DNA of 64,000 bases from Leptonema sp964619535 (GTDB taxonomy: Bacteria > Spirochaetota > Leptospiria > Leptospirales > Leptonemataceae): contig CAZUEX010000002.1 of NCBI GenBank assembly GCA_964619535.1, forward strand, positions 186,001-250,000, read 5' to 3'. Every line of letters starts with the position of its first letter. Position 1 is the first letter of the stretch. The notes under the pieces are model-generated. The model saw nothing but the letters and a program-made list of their open reading frames with translations, did no database searches and was not told where the DNA came from. Both the position numbers and the translations under genes were made by a program. Positions 40,926 to 47,705 of the stretch are shown one piece after another.

Positions 40926-41017
40926 ATTTCACCAGCATTGAAGATCTGGTTCAGGAATCAAGGCCTGGCGGTGTCGGTCAATCCTTTCCCGAGACCCGAC
41001 AGGATCCCCCTGTCTGC

Positions 41018-41434
41018 TCAGCCATTCTCTTTCAGGCTATGCCACTCATCACTTTCTGCACCCACCACGCATTCTCCATCTACACGCATGGACAAACGCT
41101 TTCGGCAGCGATCCACTTCTCTGGACAGCAATTCCTCCGGGATGCTCAATACAGTCTCTCTGATGGCGCGGGAAAAGGTATCGTCATTGTTTCTGTAATG
41201 ATAAAAGGACCATTTTCCTTCTTTCTTCTCATAGATCAGTCCTGCATTCTTCAGTACCCGCAGGTGCTTGGAGACGTTGTACTGGTTTTCATCGAGTACA
41301 TCGACCATCTCCGAAACGCTGATCTTTGAATCGATTGAAAGCAGCAACCACAGAATCTTAAGCCGTTTCGGATCCGACAGGGCCTTCAGGACGGCCGTAT
41401 AGCGTTCCATGGGATTCATCTCATCACCGTTCAT
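41018..41434 (-). CDS. ArsR-family transcriptional regulator
   Basis: The protein has 138 residues. The winged helix starts with RYTAVLKALSDPKRLKILWLLL, the classic ArsR/SmtB pattern. ISVSEMVDVLDENQYNVSKHLRVLKNAGLIYEKKEGKW gives the recognition helix and wing. No CxCxxC metal site of the ArsR type is seen in the recognition helix region; Cys residues occur only later (CRKRL, ECVV). It may sense a metal(loid) or thiol stress with the C-terminal cysteines. It is downstream of the permease gene on the same strand. The shared repeat at 41501-41519 and 42658-42675 is the likely binding site. Confidence 0.88.
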   Translation of the reverse strand: MNGDEMNPMERYTAVLKALSDPKRLKILWLLLSIDSKISVSEMVDVLDENQYNVSKHLRVLKNAGLIYEKKEGKWSFYHYRNNDDTFSRAIRETVLSIPEELLSREVDRCRKRLSMRVDGECVVGAESDEWHSLKENG

Positions 41435-41500
41435 ATTCGCCTTCCATTAGCCGACTAAAATCTGAATCCAGGATATCAAGCAAGAACCAGGGGAGGGACG

Positions 41501-41519
41501 ATATGCGCATGCGAGCATG
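41501..41519 (-). promoter_or_regulatory. Operator-like repeat upstream of the arsR-type gene
   Basis: TATGCGCAT, three bases, then AGCATG (41502-41519) lies 67 bases upstream of the regulator start. The same arrangement occurs upstream of the permease gene. It is an imperfect dyad of the AT-rich ArsR/SmtB kind. Confidence 0.5.
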
Positions 41520-41569
41520 TCGGTTTATCGTTTGTCGTCGGTCGAGCTTTTGAGGAAGACGACGCTGCT

Positions 41570-41596
41570 ATAGCGATGCCTTTGCAGCATCGCTAT
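41570..41596 (-). terminator. Hairpin after the permease gene
   Basis: ATAGCGATGC (41570-41579) and GCATCGCTAT (41587-41596) form a perfect 10-base stem with a 7-base loop. A second smaller hairpin (GGAACC/GGTTCC, 41623-41640) lies nearer the permease stop. Neither is followed by a T-run. They separate the permease from the regulator gene. Confidence 0.5.
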
Positions 41597-41644
41597 TGGT
41601 GTCGTTTCAGCTCATCCGTACGGGAACCGGTATTGGTTCCGGCG

Positions 41645-42628
41645 TTAGAGAAGCATAAACAGGTAGCCTCCGGAAACAGCGAGAACAAGAACCGTCAGTG
41701 TGAAGGCAAGCACCGCCTTTGGCTTTAACATAGAGGAAAGAATGGCCAGTTCCGGCAGACTGGCGCCGGTGCCACCAATCAGCAGGGCTATGGCAGCTCC
41801 CATGCTCATTCCTTTGGTAAGCAGGGTACTGAGTAGAGGGATTGCCATCTCAATTCGCAGGTAGAGGGGAACCCCGATTGCCGCTGCAAGCGGAATGGCA
41901 TACCAGGAGGCATTTCCGACATATTCTTCTACGATGTTGCCGGGGATAAAGGCCAGAGCTATGCCGCTCAGGGCAGCGCCAATGACGGCGTAAGGGGCAA
42001 TTTGCTTAAAAAGCGCCAGTGCGAACTGCATGGCATGTTGAATTTTCTTACCATGCCTCACAGACTCGACAACTTGAGCACCACAAACCGGTGCAGCGGT
42101 TGCCTGTGCTGAACAGGCGGGCACTGCGGACTGTGAACAGCCGCCTCCACCGGATTCAGCCTTTTTCCTGGTGCCTGCCATTTCTGCCAGGTTCTTCACC
42201 TGATGCCTGACACGACTTCGCCCTACAGTCAGTCCCGCAACAACTGCACCTCCAAAGGTCCATAGAAAATAGATCAAGGCTACCTTCCAGCCGAGGGTTC
42301 CGAGGATTATTCCAACTACCACAAAATTACACAGAGGAGCGGATATAAGGAAAGGGAGTACCGTAGAGAAAGGTGCTGACATTTCAATCATCCCCATGGC
42401 AACCGGCACCATCGACGCACTGCAAAACGGCGTAAGTGTGCCCAGCGCAGCTCCCATTACGGCCCCCAGAAAGGTATTTTGATCCTTTAGTTTCTTTTGA
42501 AGCTTTTCCTGAGGGATATATTCCCTGACCAGCCCCGTAAGTATGGAGATCCCGGCAATGATGACCATCAGAACCCAGCCTACATGCCAGAATTCTCCCA
42601 GAGCAATGCCTAATTTTTCATCGAACAT
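41645..42628 (-). CDS. Permease of the ArsP/DUF318 metal(loid) efflux family
   Basis: The protein has 327 residues and about eight membrane helices. The signature TPFCSASMVPVAMG with its cysteine and SAPLCNFVVVGIILG match the ArsP/SO_0444-type permeases, which export trivalent organoarsenicals, arsenite or copper/zinc. A cytoplasmic loop near residues 150-190 is rich in Gly and Cys (GGGGCSQSAVPACSAQ...VCGAQVV), giving a likely soft-metal-binding segment. Second-half motifs are GIALAFIPG and LRIEMAIPLLSTLL. GGAGG precedes the start. The adjoining ArsR regulator and duplicated operator support metal-inducible expression. Confidence 0.85.
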   Translation of the reverse strand: MFDEKLGIALGEFWHVGWVLMVIIAGISILTGLVREYIPQEKLQKKLKDQNTFLGAVMGAALGTLTPFCSASMVPVAMGMIEMSAPFSTVLPFLISAPLCNFVVVGIILGTLGWKVALIYFLWTFGGAVVAGLTVGRSRVRHQVKNLAEMAGTRKKAESGGGGCSQSAVPACSAQATAAPVCGAQVVESVRHGKKIQHAMQFALALFKQIAPYAVIGAALSGIALAFIPGNIVEEYVGNASWYAIPLAAAIGVPLYLRIEMAIPLLSTLLTKGMSMGAAIALLIGGTGASLPELAILSSMLKPKAVLAFTLTVLVLAVSGGYLFMLL

Positions 42629-42657
42629 CCTTCAACCTCCAGAAATCGTCTGCTCGT

Positions 42658-42675
42658 ATGCGCATATAAGCATGC
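42658..42675 (-). promoter_or_regulatory. Operator-like repeat upstream of the permease gene
   Basis: TATGCGCAT, ATA, AGCATG (42658-42675) stands 29 bases upstream of the permease start, in the same orientation as the copy at 41501. Fifteen of the 18 bases are identical and the variable 3 lie at the centre. Confidence 0.55.
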
Positions 42676-42772
42676 GTACGGACCGGGGCCTGGACGTCAA
42701 GACGGATTATAACTGTAAAGATCCCGACGGTGCAGGTCTGCCATCCCCCGTTGTGAACATCGTGAAGCATGC

Positions 42773-42803
42773 AAGGTGAAGTATGAAAGGTGAAGTATGA
42801 AAG
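42773..42803 (+). repeat. Tandem 14-base repeat in the rnd leader
   Basis: AAGGTGAAGTATGA occurs twice in direct contact (42773-42786 and 42787-42800), followed by AAG. Each copy contains a ribosome-site-like AAGGTGA and an ATG. The first ATG opens a 5-codon frame, M-K-G-E-V (42783-42800, ending in TGA). The second (42797) opens the longer version of the rnd frame. It may be a small translational leader or just a recent duplication. Confidence 0.6.
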
Positions 42804-42889
42804 ACCGATGCGCAGTGGCGAATAGACAGGAAGACCGGGCGGCGAAAAAGGCTTTGTTTGCAAAAGGGGGAGTGAGAAAAGGGTTCAGA

Positions 42890-44032
42890 ATGCCCGACTA
42901 CATTTTTATCGACAGACAGCAACCCCTGGATCTGGCCTTTTCGGTAATGGAAAAGGCGCCCTTTCTGGCCGTCGATACAGAGTCATCCGGGTACTATACC
43001 TATTATTCTGAGCTGTGCTTGATTCAGATCTCCACCGACTCGCAGCACTTTATCATTGATGCCCTGGCCGGTCTTGATCTGCAGCGTCTTGCCGACATCT
43101 TTGCAAGGGAAAGCACTCCAAAAATCTTTCATGCTGCTGCATCCGATATGGGTGAGTTCCGCCGTCAGTATGGCTGGCGGTTTGCGAACATTTTCGACAC
43201 GCATCTGGCGGCGCGCTACCTGCGTCATGAAGCGAGCTCGCTTCTGGCACTGGTTCAGAAATACGTAGGCGTGCAGCTTGAAAAAAAAGAACAGAAGTCC
43301 AACTGGATGAAACGTCCCCTTACGAAAGCGCAGCTGGCCTATGCCCATCTTGATACTGCCTACCTGTATCAGATCATGACGAAAATGAAAGAAGACCTTG
43401 GCAGTGCAGGCCTATTAGAAGAGTTCGAGGCCGAGATGGACTGGATGTGTAAGGAAGAGGACAGCGATCCGGAACAGGACAGGGCGGATAACCCAAATGC
43501 CTGGATGAAGGTTAACGGCGCTACGCGACTGTCTCCTGCTGCAAGGGGGCGATTTGCAGCAGCCTATGCCGTCAGAGAAGAACGTGCCAGAAGAGAGAAT
43601 ATAGCCGCCTTTCGATTGCTGACAAATCGAAACCTCTTTCGTCTTGTGGAAAAGGCGCCTCCGACGCTTGACGAATTGCACGAATATGGCTTGCATCCGG
43701 TTTTCCTGAAGCGCGATGGTGCAAGACTTCTAGAAGCTTTGCAAGAAGCGGCACCGATCCACAGGCTGCCCCTGGACGATCGGCAGATGGATCCACCCGA
43801 TGTTGAGGACCGCTTTCGTCGTTTAAAAGAGTGGCGGCAAAAGATGGTTTCACGGCGTAAATTGGATCCTGCATTGATTCTATCCAATCGAATCCTGAAA
43901 GAGATTGCTCGGCGAAGTCCCGGAGCCCTTGAGGAACTCCAGGCGCTTCGCCTGATGTCGGATTGGAAGGTACAGAATTATGGTCCCGAGATCATAAAAG
44001 TTACCGGTGCGATCACGTATTTTTTGAGGTAG
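42890..44032 (+). CDS. rnd: Ribonuclease D
   Basis: The protein has 380 residues from ATG 42890, preceded by AAAAGGG. A longer start at 42797 is open and has a leader repeat. The DEDDy exonuclease domain (about 1-200) shows FLAVDTESSG (Asp and Glu), IFHAAASDMGEFRR and the Tyr-bearing motif YAHLDTAYL. An HRDC-type helical domain follows (about 215-300, with EERARRENIAAFRLLTNRNLFRL) and a second one at the end. RNase D trims 3' ends of tRNA precursors. It lies 3 bases upstream of the htrA start, suggesting one operon. Confidence 0.92.
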   Translation: MPDYIFIDRQQPLDLAFSVMEKAPFLAVDTESSGYYTYYSELCLIQISTDSQHFIIDALAGLDLQRLADIFARESTPKIFHAAASDMGEFRRQYGWRFANIFDTHLAARYLRHEASSLLALVQKYVGVQLEKKEQKSNWMKRPLTKAQLAYAHLDTAYLYQIMTKMKEDLGSAGLLEEFEAEMDWMCKEEDSDPEQDRADNPNAWMKVNGATRLSPAARGRFAAAYAVREERARRENIAAFRLLTNRNLFRLVEKAPPTLDELHEYGLHPVFLKRDGARLLEALQEAAPIHRLPLDDRQMDPPDVEDRFRRLKEWRQKMVSRRKLDPALILSNRILKEIARRSPGALEELQALRLMSDWKVQNYGPEIIKVTGAITYFLR

Positions 44033-44035
44033 CAT

Positions 44036-45154
44036 ATGGCACGTAAGATACAAATCTCTCGATTCGCTTTGTTGAATCTGATCTCCTTTTCTATTCTTGG
44101 CGGAACGTTTCTAAGTCCTCTTGTTTACAGCGGCCTTAGAGACAGTCTGCACCGACAGAACGTTGTGGGCGATCCCATATCGGAAAGTGAACAGGCCACG
44201 GCCATTGCCCTGCAGAAGAATTTTATCAACGTATTCAAGAAGGCCCAGCCATCGGTGGTCTATATCAAGACCAACATGATTGTGCGGCCGCATGCATGGT
44301 TTGAGTATTATCAGCGTGTGGAAGGGCAGGGCACGGGGGTGATCATCGATCAGGAAGGCTACATCGTAACAAACAGCCACGTTGTGGCCAATGCCCAGGA
44401 GATTGAGGTTACCTTTGCCGATAATACGAAGGCCGAGGCCCGGCTGATCGGTCGAGACGAAAACTCCGATGTGGCCGTAATCAAGGTTCCTGCCTCGCCC
44501 CGTCTGCAGCCAGCTCTTCTCGGTGATTCAGACAAGGTAGAGCCCGGTCAGCTGGCCTTTGCCCTTGGCTCGCCGTTCGGGCTTGAAAGTACCTTTACCC
44601 AGGGCATCATTTCAGCCAAATCAAGAAATATTGATGATTCAAAATATACACGTATTCAAACCGATGCGTCGATCAATCCCGGCAACTCTGGAGGACCACT
44701 CCTGAATATCTACGGTCAGGTCATCGGTATCAACCAGTCGATCATTTCGCCCGACGGCAAAGGTGGATCGGTGGGCATTGGCTTTGCCATACCGATTAAC
44801 GAGGTGAAAGAGACCATTGCCCGTTTGAAAAAGGAGAAGCGTGTTATCGGTCGTGCGGCCCTTGGCGTTTCTGTGGGAGCGGCCAGTGCAACCCTGCGCG
44901 AATACCTGGGAATCAAAGAAGATATTCCCGGAGTGGTTGTGCGTATGGTGGTTCCTGGTTCAGCTGCAGAGAAGGCCGGACTGAAAGCAAATGACTACAT
45001 CTATCGCATGAATGGCAAAGAGATTGAATCCCCCGAGGACCTTGTACGTGCTGTGCAGCAGGCCGGTGTGGGAGCCCCGGTAACCATCGATATCTATCGC
45101 GGTGGAAGAAAGCTGACTCTGAACGGGGTGATCGGCGAGGACCTGGCCAATTGA
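44036..45154 (+). CDS. degP: HtrA/DegP-type serine protease with one PDZ domain
   Basis: The protein has 372 residues. One N-terminal membrane anchor (about 9-30) places it in the periplasm. The trypsin-like triad reads His115 (IVTNSHVVANA), Asp145 (NSDVAVIKV) and Ser218 (NPGNSGGPL). A single PDZ domain covers about residues 270-370 (GVVVRMVVPGSAAEKAGLKANDYIYRMNG). This layout with one PDZ is of the DegS kind, and LGSPFGLESTFTQGIISAK is typical. It removes damaged envelope proteins or cleaves anti-sigma factors. The ECF sigma/anti-sigma pair at 23046 could in principle be its target (inference). Confidence 0.93.
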   Translation: MARKIQISRFALLNLISFSILGGTFLSPLVYSGLRDSLHRQNVVGDPISESEQATAIALQKNFINVFKKAQPSVVYIKTNMIVRPHAWFEYYQRVEGQGTGVIIDQEGYIVTNSHVVANAQEIEVTFADNTKAEARLIGRDENSDVAVIKVPASPRLQPALLGDSDKVEPGQLAFALGSPFGLESTFTQGIISAKSRNIDDSKYTRIQTDASINPGNSGGPLLNIYGQVIGINQSIISPDGKGGSVGIGFAIPINEVKETIARLKKEKRVIGRAALGVSVGAASATLREYLGIKEDIPGVVVRMVVPGSAAEKAGLKANDYIYRMNGKEIESPEDLVRAVQQAGVGAPVTIDIYRGGRKLTLNGVIGEDLAN

Positions 45155-45158
45155 TCGT

Positions 45159-45920
45159 ATGCTGAGTACGGAGCAATGGATTACCCTTTCCGAGACGGAA
45201 TCCACCAATACCCTGCTTCTGGACGGAAGGTATGCATCGGGAACAATGGTAACGGCTCGCAGGCAGCGTGCGGGCCGTGGTCGCCAGGGCCGGCCATGGA
45301 ACAACACCGGCAATCAGAGCTTTCTCTACAGTCTGCTTCTTGAGTTTGACAGCCCGCCCGATGCCATGGCTGCCATGCCCTTGCTTGCAGGCCTCTGCGT
45401 TCTGGAAGCGGCAGAGGCCTGTCTGGCAGACCTGTATCCTGTGCTTGCAGAACAGACGTCGCTTTCGCTGAAATGGCCTAATGATGTGCTGCTTCACCGT
45501 CAGGGGAAGACGGGAAAGCTGGCCGGCATATTACTGGAATCCCGTCTTGAGCAGGGGCGTATCCGGATTGTGACCGGCATCGGCCTGAACTGGTCTGCTG
45601 TTCCGTCGTTGCAGACGCCGGCCCTGTTTGAGCCGGCAGCCCTGTTTCCGGTGGAGTTTCCGCAGGCAAAGGAGCCCGAACAGTTTCTTGGATGGCTGAT
45701 TGCTGCCATGAATCGACGGAACTATGATTCGCCTGTTTTCAGCGCTGAAGTCAAAGAGGCCATCGACAGCCGGTTCTTTCTAAAGGGCAGGAAATTGCGA
45801 GGATCTTTCGGTCTTGCCACCTGCGAAGGCCTTTCGGCCAGCGGAGCCCTGCTGCTGCGATGCGAAGATGGAAAAGTCATCGAATACGATCGAACGGACG
45901 AGGAGTACGAAATCCTGTGA
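45159..45920 (+). CDS. birA: Biotin--[acetyl-CoA-carboxylase] ligase
   Basis: The 253-residue protein is the catalytic class without the DNA-binding domain found in E. coli BirA (321 residues), so it is a ligase and not a repressor. The biotin/AMP site motif is RAGRGRQGRPWNNTGNQSFLYSLLL (in parts), with KWPNDVLL and GKLAGILLE for the substrate lysine region. The C-terminal SH3-like domain ends with GALLLRCEDGKVIEYD. It attaches biotin to the carrier of acetyl- or propionyl-CoA carboxylase. It lies 4 bases after htrA, and its stop overlaps the coaX start. Confidence 0.94.
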   Translation: MLSTEQWITLSETESTNTLLLDGRYASGTMVTARRQRAGRGRQGRPWNNTGNQSFLYSLLLEFDSPPDAMAAMPLLAGLCVLEAAEACLADLYPVLAEQTSLSLKWPNDVLLHRQGKTGKLAGILLESRLEQGRIRIVTGIGLNWSAVPSLQTPALFEPAALFPVEFPQAKEPEQFLGWLIAAMNRRNYDSPVFSAEVKEAIDSRFFLKGRKLRGSFGLATCEGLSASGALLLRCEDGKVIEYDRTDEEYEIL

Positions 45921-46732
45921 GCTATGCACTGGCTATAGATATTGGTAATACGAATACCGTCTTTGGAATACTGGCCGTTGATCCGGATGGAGCCACCGAA
46001 GGAACCGTGATCCGGTCCTGGAGAACGGTGACGCGAAGAGACAGGACCTCCGATGAACTGGGGGTGTTTCTTTCCGGCTTTCTGCAGAACGGTGGTTTCC
46101 GACGCGATGAGGTCAGTGCCTGTGTGTACTCCTCCGTGGTTCCTTCGTTTAATCCGATCGTCGAGCGCATGGTCAGGGATTATTTTCATGTGGAGCCGCT
46201 TCGCGTATCCTATGATCTGGATCTTCCGATTGTCTACGACTACTCTCGCCCTGACGAGCTCGGAGCGGACCGTATCGTCAATGCCGTAGCCGTTCATGAA
46301 ATCTACAGGAAGGATGCCGTGATCATCGATCTTGGCACGGCCACCACGTTCTGCATCCTGCATGGCAATGCCTATCAGGGGGGAGTCATTGCACCGGGCG
46401 TAAAGCTGTCTATGGAAACGCTCACGCAGCGTACGTCTCTGTTGCCGGCCGTGGAGTTCTGTCGTCCTGCTTCCGGTGTCATCGGTGACAGTACCGTTCA
46501 CGGAATCCAATCCGGCTTTTTCTTTGGCTGGGTAGGACTTCTTCGCGGCATCCTCGAAGAGATTCGTCGCACCAACCCGGAGCGCAACTACCTGGTGGTG
46601 GCCACCGGTGGGCTTTCGCGGTTGATTCACGATGAGGTGCCTGGATTGTTTGATGTGGTGGATCATGATCTGACCCTGAAAGGGATGCGCATGATCCTTC
46701 TGCGCAACATGAAGCATCTTTCAGGGACTTGA
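45917..46732 (+). CDS. coaX: Type III pantothenate kinase
   Basis: The protein has 271 residues from GTG 45917, whose GTGA overlaps the birA stop. A longer frame beginning at 45860 would run into birA. The N-terminal LAIDIGNTNTVFGIL is the ASKHA phosphate-binding motif, and the second nucleotide motif is VVATGGLSRLI. The substrate and dimer residues appear in RPDELGADRIVNAVA and VIIDLGTATTFCIL, with GGVIAPGVKLSMETL following. It phosphorylates pantothenate in coenzyme A synthesis with no feedback inhibition by CoA. Pairing with birA is a common gene order. Confidence 0.95.
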   Translation: MSYALAIDIGNTNTVFGILAVDPDGATEGTVIRSWRTVTRRDRTSDELGVFLSGFLQNGGFRRDEVSACVYSSVVPSFNPIVERMVRDYFHVEPLRVSYDLDLPIVYDYSRPDELGADRIVNAVAVHEIYRKDAVIIDLGTATTFCILHGNAYQGGVIAPGVKLSMETLTQRTSLLPAVEFCRPASGVIGDSTVHGIQSGFFFGWVGLLRGILEEIRRTNPERNYLVVATGGLSRLIHDEVPGLFDVVDHDLTLKGMRMILLRNMKHLSGT

Positions 46733-46803
46733 AGCCGGGGCCATCCTCGGTCCAATAGCATTTTTCTGCTATGCCTGCTGGAACCACGCTGTAGTTCCGG
46801 ATC

Positions 46804-47703
46804 ATGCGTTTCTTTCTGCGTCATGCAGCGTTGTGGTCGGTTCCCCTGTTTGTTACAGGCTGTCTTTTCCTGGTTCGGCGGGCCCTGAGCGACGAGGTGA
46901 AGGAGTTTGTTGTAAACGACCAGGTCCGCCATTATATCCTCTATGTTCCTGATAGCTATAGCCCGGCCAGCAAAAGCGATCTGATTGTTGTACTGCATGG
47001 CGGAGGAGGCAACGGCAGTCAGGCAGAGGATATGACAGGCTTTTCCTCTCGAGCGAAGCGCGATGGCTTTCTGGTACTCTATCCTTATGGAACGGGCCGG
47101 CGCTTTGAGAAGAGATTCCTGACCTGGAATGCAGGCAACTGCTGCGGCGTGGCACGAGAAAAGAATGTCGATGATGTTACCTTTCTTCGCAGGTTGATCC
47201 AGCATGTAAAACGTGTGTATCCTGTTCGCCGGGTTTATGTTACCGGGATGTCAAACGGTGGTATGATGGCCTATCGAATGGCCTGTGAAGCCTCTGATCT
47301 GATCGACGGCATTGCTCCGGTTTCCGGTGCCATGAATGTTACGGAATGTCAGCCCGAGCGCTCGCTGGATGCTATCATCTTTCATGGCCGAGCGGATGAA
47401 ATTGTACGCTATGAAGGAGGGACCGCCAAGAACCCGGACTCCACCGATCGTATTGACCGCTCTGTGGCTTATGCTGAAGCTTTTTGGAAAAAACAGAACC
47501 GGTGTGATGGCCGCACAGTCGAAAAAAACGGTACTGTGGAGCAGGTCAGCTACCGCTGTGCTGGAGCAAAGCTGGCCGTGATCAGCATCGATGGAGAAGG
47601 GCACACCTGGCCCGGAGGCAAAAGGGGGCGGTTAGGTGCCGACCGGCCGACCGATGCCATCAGCGCCACCGATACAATTCTGCAGTTCTGGAGGGACGGT
47701 TAG
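46804..47703 (+). CDS. Lipoprotein esterase of the PHB-depolymerase/LpqC type
   Basis: The protein has 299 residues. The N-terminal segment ends in LFVTGC, a good lipobox with Cys20, so it is probably a lipoprotein. The alpha/beta-hydrolase signature is VLHGGGGNGSQAEDM for the oxyanion region and Ser150 in TGMSNGGMMAYRMAC. The Asp is in FHGRADEIVRYEGG and the His in DGEGHTWPGGKRG. These mark the LpqC family, whose members hydrolyse polyesters or feruloyl-type esters. Substrate is unknown. The gene is the last of the rnd-htrA-birA-coaX run, 71 bases after coaX. Confidence 0.85.
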   Translation: MRFFLRHAALWSVPLFVTGCLFLVRRALSDEVKEFVVNDQVRHYILYVPDSYSPASKSDLIVVLHGGGGNGSQAEDMTGFSSRAKRDGFLVLYPYGTGRRFEKRFLTWNAGNCCGVAREKNVDDVTFLRRLIQHVKRVYPVRRVYVTGMSNGGMMAYRMACEASDLIDGIAPVSGAMNVTECQPERSLDAIIFHGRADEIVRYEGGTAKNPDSTDRIDRSVAYAEAFWKKQNRCDGRTVEKNGTVEQVSYRCAGAKLAVISIDGEGHTWPGGKRGRLGADRPTDAISATDTILQFWRDG

Positions 47704-47705
47704 TC

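Noticed and set aside
45722..46717. Open frame of 331 codons on the minus strand
   Set aside because: It runs antisense to birA and coaX, both with all family motifs. The long antisense frame comes from codon bias, and its translation shows no recognisable domain.
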